Numbered from the stretch's first letter, positions 1-9,280 are shown. The stretch is 57,669 nucleotides of DNA from Komagataeibacter diospyri (GCF_006538165.1 NZ_BDLU01000041.1:1-57669); one strand, 5' to 3'. The notes: generated from the sequence alone by a model not told the origin. Program-made: numbers and translations.

Positions 1-168
1 GTTGAAACGGCCCTCCGATGGCGAGAAGCACATCCTTACGGATATCGTGAAAAACAGTCACATGATCTCGTGGCTACGTAACTGCCAGGTTGCAAGACAT
101 CATTGGGCAATGTAGTCCGGGCCATATTCATCATGCGCCATGACAGATGCCTGTTGAGCAAGGATCTA

Positions 169-309
169 TCAGAGCGGCTCGACAGAACGGCCGCAGACGA
201 TCGTCTGTTTGTGAAAGCCGCGCTGTATCGTAATTATACAGGCATCCCCTGACATGATCTGCCCGTCCGCTTCAGCGACTGGAAGACTGTGCAGAGACAT
301 CTGCAACGC
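169..309 (+). pseudogene. Relic of an IS5-family transposase N-terminus (copy 1)
   Basis: Read from 172 in one frame, the plus strand gives a stretch resembling the N-terminal region of IS5-family transposases: DDRLFVKAALYR, then TGIP, then HDLPVRFSDWKTV and LQRL. The Trp codon of the usual PWRDLP motif is TGA at 250-252, and another stop follows at about 310. No start codon lies in this frame and nothing recognisable follows, so it is a dead fragment. It sits upstream of kpsM and pairs with the second relic at 1572-1990. The family call rests on motif recognition only. Confidence 0.65.
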
Positions 310-550
310 CTTATGACGGGCTGAAATCAACTTTCCCCGCGCCCCATCCATCGCGTCTGCGCCATCATCAGGCTGACCTAACGACACGCCCCGGATACAT
401 ATGATCCCTTTGGCTGCTGATCTTTTTGGGGTTGGCATGCAGGCTGGCGTAGCACGGATTCTTATATTCTTTTCTCGCCTCACTTCACTGTCCAATCTAT
501 AGTCACCCGGAAATAAGTTGCCGAGATCGTGACCCTGAATGAGAATACGA

Positions 551-1351
551 ATGACCATATATGACAAACTGGCGGAGCTGAAAGAAGATTTCAGAATCCA
601 GTTACAAGTTATTTATGCCTTGATGATGCGTGAAATTCATACACGTTATGGTCGAGAAAATCTTGGTTTCTTATGGGTTCTGGGCGAGCCAATCTTATTT
701 TGTGCTGGTGTCGCCATATTATGGACTGCGATACGCCCTTCACATGAACATGGTCTGCCGATGACCGCGATTGTGGTGACGGGCTATGTGCCGCTGACAA
801 TGTGGCGGCACTGTCTGGGACATTCCGTGAAGGCTTTTGAAGCAAACGGTAGCCTTCTTTTCCATCGTCAGGTAACCCCGACCTGCATTATTATCGCACG
901 CGCCAGTCTGGAAATAATAGGCACGACCATGGCGGGCGTACTGGTTACTTGCGCGGCAATTTTTGCCGGATTCATGAAACCCCCACAGTATTATGGTATG
1001 CTATACCTTGGACTGGGGTTTCAGATGGTATTCTGCCTGGCGATAGCCATGATTTTTGCTTCGTTAAGCGAAATGTCAAACTTGGTTGAAAAAGCAGTTG
1101 GGATTTTAAGTTATCTTTCCCTTCCATTTACCGGTGCATTTACAATGGTCAATTGGCTACCGCCAAAATACCGCTGGTATATGATGATTTCACCTAGCGT
1201 CGACAATATAGAAATGATCAGAGAAGGAGAATTTGGATTAAATGCCCATGCCCATTACGATATATTCTACGATTTCTGGATAACGCTTCTTCTTCTTATT
1301 TTGGGCTTTTATTCAGCACAACGTGTTCGCCGCTTTATATTGGTTCAATAA
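551..1351 (+). CDS. kpsM: Capsular polysaccharide ABC transporter permease, KpsM/BexB/CtrC type
   Basis: A 266-residue ABC-2-type permease predicted to move lipid-linked capsular polysaccharide across the inner membrane together with the ATPase KpsT. The N-terminus has the family pattern MREIHTRYGRENLGFLW followed by about six hydrophobic segments, and IIARASLE matches the conserved cytoplasmic loop. Length fits the family (about 260). ATG 551 is preferred because GAGAA lies five bases upstream; ATG 539 is also possible. It is the only capsule permease in the window, yet it is about 15 kb from kpsT, on the opposite strand, and between two IS5 fossils. Such genes are normally adjacent to kpsT, which suggests a rearrangement. 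A different export role is possible. Confidence 0.88.
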   Translation: MTIYDKLAELKEDFRIQLQVIYALMMREIHTRYGRENLGFLWVLGEPILFCAGVAILWTAIRPSHEHGLPMTAIVVTGYVPLTMWRHCLGHSVKAFEANGSLLFHRQVTPTCIIIARASLEIIGTTMAGVLVTCAAIFAGFMKPPQYYGMLYLGLGFQMVFCLAIAMIFASLSEMSNLVEKAVGILSYLSLPFTGAFTMVNWLPPKYRWYMMISPSVDNIEMIREGEFGLNAHAHYDIFYDFWITLLLLILGFYSAQRVRRFILVQ

Positions 1352-1472
1352 TAATATGTTTGTTATGTAATTTTTTTAAGATTAATCTGACTTCCTAAAT
1401 AGCACAGCCGGAGCGTGTCGTCAGGCAGCACCCGGCTCTGTAAGGCTTGGACTATTAGGTTATACGTAATGT

Positions 1473-1497
1473 TTTCTCCCTGTTACGCAGGGAGAAA
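1473..1497. other. Perfect stem-loop downstream of kpsM
   Basis: TTTCTCCCTG at 1473-1482 and CAGGGAGAAA at 1488-1497 form a perfect 10-bp stem with a five-base loop. No T-run follows on either strand, so it is not a standard intrinsic terminator. It lies about 120 bases after kpsM and just before the second transposase relic, so it may be a transcript 3' stabiliser or leftover element DNA. Confidence 0.45.
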
Positions 1498-1571
1498 TGA
1501 AGATATCGTGGGCATGGCCCGATCCAAGTGACACAGTTAGTGGGCGCCGATAAAGAGTCTTCTCTCATGTC

Positions 1572-1990
1572 ATGAAGGCCATGTCGGCAGAATGGCCGTA
1601 GATAACCATCTGTTTACCGTGCTGTATCATGATCGAACAGGCGTCCCCTGACGTGATCTGCCCACCCACTTCGGTGACTGGAGGAATGCGCACAGAGGAT
1701 TTCGCAGCTGATGCGAAAGCGACGTGCACGAACAGATTTTCCGGCAACCGGCAGCCGACCATGACAATGAATACATGATGCTCGACAGCACGACTGTCCG
1801 CTCCTGCCAGCATGATCCAGGTGCCCGTGAAAAAGGGCGCGCAGATCAGGCATCGGACAGTTCCATGATGGATTGACCACCAAAATCCATGCCGTTGTCG
1901 ATGCCGCAGGAAAGACGGTCGTTGCGTTCCCAATGCCCGGATATGACCGAAGCCTTATCCCGCTTTATCAACCAGGCAACACGGGAATTT
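1572..1990 (+). pseudogene. Relic of an IS5-family transposase (copy 2)
   Basis: The plus strand from 1601 reads LFTVLYHDRTGVP, a stop, then RDLPTHFGDWRNAHRGF, and later EQIFRQPAADHDNEYMMLDS followed by TTVRS and KGRADQ. After a frameshift near 1870 it reads GLTTKIHAVVDAAGK. This order matches IS5-family transposases from the N-terminal motif through the DS-TVR catalytic block to GGLTTKIHA. It carries stops at about 1648 and 1705 and lacks the C-terminal third. The first stop replaces the same Trp (PWRDLP) as in the relic at 169-309, so both may descend from one already broken element. The two relics bracket kpsM. Confidence 0.75.
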
Positions 1991-2126
1991 CTGCATATGC
2001 GCGTCAGTAAAGGTAGTATCCGGAACTACCATTCAATCCGGCAGAGCTCCCGCATTCCCCGATCAGGACAGATCCAGACAGGCCAGCTTTGCCACCAGCC
2101 TGCCAGAAACAATAAAACCGCTTTAT

Positions 2127-4133
2127 CTATTCTTTAACTTCAAACGTACGGACAAGGTCCGCCCAGAATGGTTCCGAGATCAGCCGCTCATAGGCCCCAG
2201 CCCATTCACCCTGTATCTGCCCGACGTGTTTCTTGAAATCTTTTAGCACTGCCTGCAACCGCTCATGCGCTTCGTGGTACAGGTCCGGGTTATAGGCAAA
2301 GATATGATACCCGATCTTCTGCGGGTCATAATATGCCCAGTCGCGGCCAGCACGGATATCGCGCCAGTTGATGTCATTGCGGGATTTGAAAACGGTTATC
2401 TGCCGTCTGCGGGTGCTCAGGATACCCAGCGGGGAGTTCTTGAACCGTAGCGGCGAGACATTCCCGTTATGGCTGATTTTTTGGTACAGATTGTACGTTT
2501 GAGCCAGGAGATTACGCTTGGAACTGGTCTTCTGTATCCACGGAACAATAAACTTACCAGATGTTCCGGGAGGTGTGGGAATGGCACCAATCGGCAGATC
2601 GGAACTGAACTGGTAATTGGTATTAAACCGCTTGTAAACCTGCATGATGCTTGCATGCAGGTCAGCAGCATCCGTCTTGGCCAGAATATTCGGACCTTTC
2701 AGGAAATCTTCGATAGCCAGAACCAGCAGCATGGCTGATCCATAGTGATAAATATTGATGAAATTGTAGAAACGACGGATCAGAAGCCGGGCCACGCGAC
2801 GCATCAGTGCTTCAATGCGCTTCTGCACGTCATCATGGTATGTTTCAAAGTTATCCTGCAGCAGACGAGCGTAAAGTGCTTCCGTATGGCAGGAAAGCCG
2901 GATCAATTCGTTGCGGATATTGTAATATGCGAACCAGCCTTCAGGCTTGGCATAATACGGTTCGTGCCAGACCCCGATACCGGGAACAGACAGGATATGC
3001 CCCCCACCCAGCGAGATGCGGATACCGTATTCCACATCATCCAGATGGACAAAACACGGTAGCGGCATACCGAATTTCTTGAATCCTTCAACACTGCCGC
3101 CAAACAGCCACCAGCCATTAAAGTTGAGCTGATGATTGCGCATCAGACCATCTTTGGTCTCGATCTTACCCAGATTGGCAGGCGGCAGTCGACCAAACGG
3201 GCGTTCAAACCGATCCGGTATCCAGTGCGCGCCACCATCCGCCAGCATAACCGGATTGTAGACATCCAGCTGTGCGCCCCCCAGGAACAGGTAAGGGTCG
3301 GACGCCACGCTGAAAAGATTGGTCAGGCGTGTAATGGCGGTTGGTTCGACATCCGCGTCATCGTCCAGCATGATGACATGCGTATATGACCCGTCCTGCA
3401 GGGCTTCGAACATGCCGCGTCCAAAACCGCCAGCCCCGCCGACATTGCGCTGGGGAATCAGCCGGACGTTTGCAGGCCAGTGTTCCGCACGCCTGATCGT
3501 GCATGCGTTATCGACAACCATGATGCCAAAGTTCGGAGAATGTTCCGTCAGAGCCGAAACGAGGCGGTCCACATTGGCGCCCAGCTGTTTTTCGCGTTTA
3601 AAGGTACAGATGACAAAACATGGGCGCACATCACGCACCATGGCGTCATACATGCCCCAGCAGGCGCCCTTTACCATAAGATCGGACGTTAATGCTTCGA
3701 TGACGAAATACCATCGGCCAATCGTGGCTTCGGAACCCGTAATGTCAAAGTCAATACGAATTTTCCTGACGCCCTGCTCGCCTTCTTCGGCGACATACTT
3801 GCGCTTTACGAATTCCGTAACCTCACCATCCTGTGCGCGGTGATAAAGACCGACACGACAGTTCCCGATAACGCTCAGCTCCAGATACAGTTTTGCATCC
3901 GGGATGATCTGGTTTATTTCCCGTTCATACAGTGCCGTCAGAAAGCCATCGAATGTGACAGTCTCCCCACATTCAATAAGAATGGAGCCGTCTTCCTCAA
4001 AATCAGGAAAGGGGCTGTTCATGTAAAGTGGCTTGATTTTTTGCGCCAGGGCAAAATTAATCGGGAAGAAGGGGAACTCACGCACTTTCTTGACAGAAAG
4101 TTCCGAAGTGTCATCTTTGGCTTTGAGGTTCAT
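2127..4133 (-). CDS. GT2-family glycosyltransferase resembling galactofuranosyltransferase GlfT2
   Basis: A 668-residue protein with the layout of GlfT2: an N-terminal beta-rich domain (to about 170), a GT-A domain starting at CTFKRE (176-181) with NVGGAGGFGRG (230-240), metal-binding DDDAD at 257-261, HLDDVEYG with the likely catalytic aspartates at 365-366, WHEPYY with His390, then a helical C-terminus. Length is near GlfT2 (about 640). Such enzymes add furanose residues from a UDP-sugar, but the exact sugar cannot be read here and no UDP-galactopyranose mutase is in the window. The start at 4133 gives MNLKAK; an alternative ATG lies nine bases earlier. It is unclustered in strand with its neighbours but sits inside the capsule locus, so a role in building the chain is inferred. 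Confidence 0.8.
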   Translation of the reverse strand: MNLKAKDDTSELSVKKVREFPFFPINFALAQKIKPLYMNSPFPDFEEDGSILIECGETVTFDGFLTALYEREINQIIPDAKLYLELSVIGNCRVGLYHRAQDGEVTEFVKRKYVAEEGEQGVRKIRIDFDITGSEATIGRWYFVIEALTSDLMVKGACWGMYDAMVRDVRPCFVICTFKREKQLGANVDRLVSALTEHSPNFGIMVVDNACTIRRAEHWPANVRLIPQRNVGGAGGFGRGMFEALQDGSYTHVIMLDDDADVEPTAITRLTNLFSVASDPYLFLGGAQLDVYNPVMLADGGAHWIPDRFERPFGRLPPANLGKIETKDGLMRNHQLNFNGWWLFGGSVEGFKKFGMPLPCFVHLDDVEYGIRISLGGGHILSVPGIGVWHEPYYAKPEGWFAYYNIRNELIRLSCHTEALYARLLQDNFETYHDDVQKRIEALMRRVARLLIRRFYNFINIYHYGSAMLLVLAIEDFLKGPNILAKTDAADLHASIMQVYKRFNTNYQFSSDLPIGAIPTPPGTSGKFIVPWIQKTSSKRNLLAQTYNLYQKISHNGNVSPLRFKNSPLGILSTRRRQITVFKSRNDINWRDIRAGRDWAYYDPQKIGYHIFAYNPDLYHEAHERLQAVLKDFKKHVGQIQGEWAGAYERLISEPFWADLVRTFEVKE

Positions 4134-4811
4134 AATGCACAAGGTATCCAGATTTCAGATTATTGGTCCTAGAATGACCATGAAATACACCCTCATGCAA
4201 GGCACATAAAAAATCGGCGTCCTTGTGCAAATTCCATCTGAAGGGTTGATTTTCAAGCAATCCTGCACGCGATTCAAGCTCTGAATATGGTCGCCGGGGC
4301 AAAGAAACAGAATGGCCAGCATTACGTAACAGAACATCATTCATTTACAGGCAGTCCCGCAGAGTGATGCGTTGTCTGGCTTATCTCCGCTCATGACCTG
4401 TTCAAGCCAGGGCAGGTCCAATCATGGCATGACACAAAAAAGACATATCCATTATTGAATTTATGAGTGAATGATTGGACCTATCGATATGGTCCGTACC
4501 AGGCGCCCGGATGTTTCCGCACCCATGAAAAGGGCTCTCTACTGCCGAAGCCCTACCCCTCCTACCCGATACCGCGTCTTCACCCGGCCCTATTTCCTGT
4601 GACAGGCATCCTGCCTCTGGTCTGGAAACGAGAACTGAGCCTGTAGGCTTCAATCCGGTTATGTGTGAAAATAGGGTTACGACCGCTGCTCCTGATCCAT
4701 GCTTGATATTGGCATGCAGGCACAGACATCAGAAGTATTTGAAACATATATAAAATAACAGGATTTAACCGAGTGTTTGACAATATAATTTTTTTATCAG
4801 GTGCCAATTAC
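4134..4811. other. Intergenic region with no convincing gene
   Basis: This is the divergent gap between the GlfT2-like gene and the next plus-strand gene. Short open frames here have no recognisable protein features. It holds a 12-bp inverted repeat listed separately. The part next to 4812 is AT-rich and probably carries that gene's promoter, but no clear -35/-10 pair was seen. Confidence 0.5.
4414..4482. repeat. Perfect 12-bp inverted repeat enclosing 45 bases
   Basis: AGGTCCAATCAT at 4414-4425 is repeated in inverse as ATGATTGGACCT at 4471-4482. The spacing is too long for a simple terminator and there is no T-run. It could be the ends of a very small non-autonomous element or an operator pair. 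No target duplication is visible. Confidence 0.5.
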
Positions 4812-6092
4812 ATGAGCACTGACAGGAAGGACTGGATAAGTGATTTCCTGTCGCTATTTCAACCGGTCATAAAACATGCCGTGGGCAAGGAGCCCGCCTG
4901 GTCTACCCTGGAGATGTCTGCCGACCTGCCAGAATCGTACCGGAAACCAGGCACACTGCTCATAGGTCATGAAATTTCAAAGAAGCAGGCCCTCGATCTG
5001 AATGCTGCCGGGGTATCCTTCATGGATATCCGTATTTCTCCGCTTCGTTTCATGGTGCAGGACAACATTTTTGCCATAAGTACCAACAGAACGGAACCAA
5101 GGGACATTCTGGCAGAATTTGCCATGCCTCCGTTTGACATCGCTGTTGAAGCAAGGGCACTGGCATTGTCACTTCGCTATCGGGATCTGGGACAGCACCA
5201 ATTTCCCGCTGGCTCACTGGTGTTTTTTACAGAACAGCCAGGGGGAGCAGACAGCATACATTACGGCGATGAAGTATCACTGCATGATTATAAACATGAA
5301 ATCCAGTATCTGTCGGAACATTATCCCGAAAGATACATGATCTGTCGGCCCAATGATCCGCCAGAGGACATCACCCTGCTGGAAAACATGGGATTTCGCC
5401 CAGCCTCAGCTAATTTCTATGCCGTGCTCGGCAGCAGGAACGTGGCTGCCGTCGCTGCCATTCGCTCTGGAATCCTGTCGGAAGCGCAGTATTTTGGCAA
5501 GAAAGTTCATGCCCTGGAGCAACCAACCACGCGACTATGGAAGGATAGCGGGGATTATAACGACGGTTCTTCGTGGTTTTTCAACATTGCGCCGGATCAT
5601 GCGCTGTCCTCGCTTTTCTGGAAGAATGTACTCGCCGGCAAAACATGCTTTCCGCCTGATCGGGCCGCCATACGCCGTCCGCAGGATCTGATCCGTCGCG
5701 CGCTCAATAACTGGAATTCCTCGGCTATCGGCTTAAATCTTTACAATCAGATGTGGCATGAGACGGTTGGTAATCATATCGTTGGTCTGCGTCACCTGCT
5801 TCAGGAGGAAAACGGATTTCGCCTTGGGCAACGGCCTGATGCTGACCAGAGGGGCTGTGCCGCACTGACGGGCCGTTGGCGGTGGTTCAGTGGGGAAGTC
5901 GTGCATATAGAAGCTGACGGACATGCACGCAGTGATTCTGATTTTGGCAGACTGGCTGGCAGCGCCGATGAATGGACGATCCACTGGGTAAGGCGGAATC
6001 TGATCGATCGGCTGAAGCTGGATGAGACAGGAGGGAGCCTCTTCGTACAGAACCAGTATGGCGATGGCGGTGAGGCGGCACGGCTTGCCTGA
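4812..6092 (+). CDS. Unrecognised capsule-locus protein with a C-terminal beta-rich domain
   Basis: A 426-residue protein from ATG 4812 (a GTG at 4773 would add 13 residues). I do not recognise the main part. It is predicted soluble, with no signal peptide or membrane segment. The first third (GHEISKKQALDLNAAG, then FMDIRISPLRFM) resembles the opening of some uncharacterised polysaccharide-biosynthesis proteins, but this is weak. The last 65 residues look like a separate small beta domain: GRWRWFSGEVVHIEADG, then EWTIHW, DRLKLDETGGSL and NQYGD, a pattern of W, G, DG and N-x-x-G found in lipocalin-like or sugar-binding tails of varied proteins. Its place between two capsule genes suggests a transferase or an assembly factor. 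Confidence 0.6.
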   Translation: MSTDRKDWISDFLSLFQPVIKHAVGKEPAWSTLEMSADLPESYRKPGTLLIGHEISKKQALDLNAAGVSFMDIRISPLRFMVQDNIFAISTNRTEPRDILAEFAMPPFDIAVEARALALSLRYRDLGQHQFPAGSLVFFTEQPGGADSIHYGDEVSLHDYKHEIQYLSEHYPERYMICRPNDPPEDITLLENMGFRPASANFYAVLGSRNVAAVAAIRSGILSEAQYFGKKVHALEQPTTRLWKDSGDYNDGSSWFFNIAPDHALSSLFWKNVLAGKTCFPPDRAAIRRPQDLIRRALNNWNSSAIGLNLYNQMWHETVGNHIVGLRHLLQEENGFRLGQRPDADQRGCAALTGRWRWFSGEVVHIEADGHARSDSDFGRLAGSADEWTIHWVRRNLIDRLKLDETGGSLFVQNQYGDGGEAARLA

Positions 6093-6383
6093 AGCTGGCA
6101 GAAGGGACGCCGGGTTCGGTCTGGCGTTGGTTGATGTTGCGGACAATACGGATGGACAGATCATCCGCGACGCCATGCGCACATGCTGACCGGCGGTGAA
6201 GTATGCGCGCGAGTGGCCTTGCGCGTAATACACTGCTGGTCAGCACAATCAATATATTGCGACCAGCCTGCTGGGCAGCCAGATGGGCGTTCCGTCTGTG
6301 GTAGGGAATCCGATCAGGTAGCGCAGACTCCATAGCAACCCGATCAAACCTGGCCCGCCGCCACATGATGGAGAAACCGGAGA

Positions 6384-7481
6384 ATGAAAAAGGCTGTTCT
6401 TCTGTCGGTCACGGCATTGTTTGCCTGGAACGGGGCAAGCCATGCACAGTCATCCTCCAGCCAGCCCCCGCAGGAACGCATGGACTGGCAGGCTGACAGG
6501 AAGAATGCCGCCACGGCACGATCGGTAATAGATGTCCGGGATTACGGTGCCGTGGGCGACAGGACAACGGATAACGGAACAGCGTTCAAAAATGCAATTA
6601 CGGCTGCGGAGGCCAACAATCCTGAAATCAATTTTCCCTATTCACCAAAAGGATATGTGATCCAGTCGGGTGCGTTTACCAACAGGATGCTGGGGCGTTT
6701 CAATTTTAATGGTAACGTGTTTTCCGGCAAGGCTCTGGGTAGACCGGAAAACGGTGCAGGCCGGTTCAATTCGCTTTACACAAATCCATGGCTGATTGTC
6801 AGTAACGTCAAAGAAGAGATGGACCCCGCTGCGCTATCCCTTCCGGGCAGTGGTTCAGCACTGATCGGGCATGCTTTTGAATGCCTGCCGAACAGGCCCA
6901 ACAACACCGATACCATAATGACCAGACGCATGGTGGCATGCCTGTACGCTGGCACGGATACAGGAACAGGGGGGAAGCCCGGGACGGCTTACACCATGGA
7001 AGTTTTCAATCCCGTTCTCAACCTGGATTCCAATTCAGGCAGCGTTCAGGAAATCGACCTGAATTTCAATGGAACGGTCAGGGACGGGGGCATTTCTCGT
7101 GGCCTGTTCATTACAGGCGGCGGAAAAATGGGGAATACCACCAGTTCGGTGGCGCTCGATATCCAGCACAGTGATTATTCCGGTGGTCCGCTGCCTTGGT
7201 CAACAGGAGTTTCCGTTCGTGAAGCCACTGTATCGTATCAGGCCCATGCACGCTCTGACGGGACAGGATCCATGTTCGAAGGATTCAGCCCGTCGGGCAC
7301 AAAAGTCTCTGCAATCGACGATAACGGGTATGCGACCTTTGCGGGGATCGCCGCGTCTGCCGGGTATACACCGACGGCATCCTCCACCTGTAAAAAGGGG
7401 GCTATCATGAATGATGACAGCTACGCCTATTTCTGCACCAGCAAAGGCAAGTGGAAGAAGGTCGCACTTGATGCACTGTAA
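6384..7481 (+). CDS. Secreted protein with a pectate-lyase-3-like N-terminal segment
   Basis: 365 residues with a clear signal peptide (MKK, hydrophobic core, cleavage after SHA-Q near residue 22). The mature start contains IDVRDYGAVGDRTTDNGTAF, the hallmark opening of right-handed beta-helix proteins of the pectate lyase 3 / endo-polygalacturonase type. After it the sequence has Gly/Asn/Ser-rich beta-strand character and a C-terminal ATFAGI segment like those of phage tail or secreted beta-helix proteins, ending in a two-Cys tail (CKKGA, YFCTSKGKW). GGAG lies directly before ATG 6384. The catalytic residues of known lyases cannot be placed, so it may bind rather than cut polysaccharide. Location in the capsule locus suggests the capsule as substrate. 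About 290 bases upstream hold no recognisable gene. Confidence 0.65.
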   Translation: MKKAVLLSVTALFAWNGASHAQSSSSQPPQERMDWQADRKNAATARSVIDVRDYGAVGDRTTDNGTAFKNAITAAEANNPEINFPYSPKGYVIQSGAFTNRMLGRFNFNGNVFSGKALGRPENGAGRFNSLYTNPWLIVSNVKEEMDPAALSLPGSGSALIGHAFECLPNRPNNTDTIMTRRMVACLYAGTDTGTGGKPGTAYTMEVFNPVLNLDSNSGSVQEIDLNFNGTVRDGGISRGLFITGGGKMGNTTSSVALDIQHSDYSGGPLPWSTGVSVREATVSYQAHARSDGTGSMFEGFSPSGTKVSAIDDNGYATFAGIAASAGYTPTASSTCKKGAIMNDDSYAYFCTSKGKWKKVALDAL

Positions 7482-7597
7482 TACACCGGAATGCCTACCA
7501 GCCAGTAATTACTTTTCAAAAAATATCCACTCGATTACTTCATTGAAAATATAATGCATCGTGGTTCATTACATTGTCACGAACGTATCCAACCCAG

Positions 7598-9280
7598 TCA
7601 ATGCGCCATCATATGTTTTATTTTCCCCTGTAACTGCTTGATACGCATCAATAATGTGGGGCGCCACAGCCGCATATCATTAAAACGCTCAATCACTGTT
7701 TCCACTTCACAGGGGAGCTGTGTCAGGGGATCAATGTAACGCGGATAGAGAATGAGGGCCCCGGCTACCAGATCCTCCAGTAAAAGAGTACGCTGTCGCC
7801 GATTGGTGGGAACCTGCCCCAGATCCGTGGTTAAACCCCACCCTGCATAAAAAGGACAACCGTACGTCACGACCTTGCGCTGTCGCATCAGACCTTCAAA
7901 CCCGGCAAGCGAGGTCAGCGTATGAATCTCATCCACCTGCCCCATAATATCCGTAATGCTGCCCCCGATACTGATGTGATCCGCGTAAGCCATGACCGCT
8001 TTATCCGGCAGCCTTCCCTGCCGGTGTCCGGCCACCACATCAGGATGGGGACGATAAATTATGAAAGCATCAGGATTACATCGGTGCACTGCCCGCAGTA
8101 ATTCCAGATTGCCCCGCACCGGACCGCCACCCTTCACGACAGACAGATCATCACTGACCTGTCCGGGAACCAGCAGTACACGCTGTCCAGGCATGCCCCA
8201 TTCACTTACCTGCCCCTGTTCGGAGCGGCCATATTTCGAGATTCCCTTGCAAACCACATGGTCAATCAATAACCGCGCCCGTTCCCGCAGATGACTGTCG
8301 AACGTTACTGTCGCCAGAATGTGCTCAAGATCGCTGGGCTCAGAAGGATCGTAATAAATGCCGCGCTGGTCCACAAAAATGGAGGCAGGAACCTGTAATC
8401 CACTTCCCAAACCGACCGAACGGACAAAACCATCCTCCACACGCCACACCGGCACCTTTGCCGCCTGTGCCTGCGGCGCCAGTGTTGGCGGCATGCGCGT
8501 GGCCCATGTGACAAGCGCCCTGCCCTGGGTAGCGCACCTTTTTACCGCAGGACCGACCTGTCTGAAAAATGGTGGGTGAGTGGGAGGGGTCGTGAAGAAA
8601 GCCGCAATGCGCCTGCGTTTCCACAGGGACATGCCAAAACACACCCCGATGTTCTGGTTGGCATCGATAATACGCCGCCACAATGCCTGAAATTCCAGAA
8701 CTTTCAGGATTGTTGTCGCTTTACCCGTGTACGGGTCCCGATAATGCCAGTCCTGTATCAACTGTCGCGCGACCTGTGTTCCCTCAACACGATGACCATG
8801 GTCAGGGCTGGCATACCGCGTTACCTTCAGGCCCCGCAGCGCCGCAAGATCCCCGATATCGCCCCGCCCCAGTTCATGAATTTCCTGCGCATGATCCAGC
8901 AGACCATGCGGGTCCACGGGGGTATGCAGGTGAAGAACGCCATGTTTACGGGCAACCCGTGCGGCCGGCCCATATGCCCCAGGTGCAACCAGCAGCAGGT
9001 CACGGGCAGGGAAAACGGTCACAAGGCGTTCCAGCAAACGTGCCAGCACGCGCATGCTGGCCCCGTCCATCCCATATCCACCACAGATCAGCACAGGTTT
9101 TACATGGGAAGGGGACAGCGCCCAGAAGTTGCCGCCCGTCCTGTCCGTAATAATCCGCTGGGTAATTTCCGCCACGGCCTTCGCCGTGGCAGTTTCCCCG
9201 ATTGCAGGCACTGCAATTACCGGCAAACCACGCCGGAAAGGAGGCATCCGTAACAGACAGGAATACGATGCCAATGTCAT
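7598..9280 (-). CDS. kpsC: KpsC-like capsule Kdo transferase with a decayed first module
   Basis: 560 residues, against about 675 in E. coli KpsC. KpsC extends the beta-Kdo linker on the lipid anchor with two tandem GT modules. Here residues about 210-540 match the second module: GMSLWKRRRIAAFF, WRVEDGFVRSVGLGS (279-293), DQRGIYYDPSEPSDLE, VLLVPGQVSDD, YRPHPDVVAG, TSLAGFEGLMRQRKVVTYG and PFYAGWGLTTD. Residues about 90-205 line up only with the tail of the first module (HYRDPYTGKATTILKVLEF against the usual RYIDPxTG block); the EDGFVRS half is missing and the TS-GFEALL signature is replaced by LGRGDIGDLAALRG. Only one of the two activities is therefore likely. The gene is transcribed alone, divergent from 9463. 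Confidence 0.85.
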   Translation of the reverse strand: MTLASYSCLLRMPPFRRGLPVIAVPAIGETATAKAVAEITQRIITDRTGGNFWALSPSHVKPVLICGGYGMDGASMRVLARLLERLVTVFPARDLLLVAPGAYGPAARVARKHGVLHLHTPVDPHGLLDHAQEIHELGRGDIGDLAALRGLKVTRYASPDHGHRVEGTQVARQLIQDWHYRDPYTGKATTILKVLEFQALWRRIIDANQNIGVCFGMSLWKRRRIAAFFTTPPTHPPFFRQVGPAVKRCATQGRALVTWATRMPPTLAPQAQAAKVPVWRVEDGFVRSVGLGSGLQVPASIFVDQRGIYYDPSEPSDLEHILATVTFDSHLRERARLLIDHVVCKGISKYGRSEQGQVSEWGMPGQRVLLVPGQVSDDLSVVKGGGPVRGNLELLRAVHRCNPDAFIIYRPHPDVVAGHRQGRLPDKAVMAYADHISIGGSITDIMGQVDEIHTLTSLAGFEGLMRQRKVVTYGCPFYAGWGLTTDLGQVPTNRRQRTLLLEDLVAGALILYPRYIDPLTQLPCEVETVIERFNDMRLWRPTLLMRIKQLQGKIKHMMAH

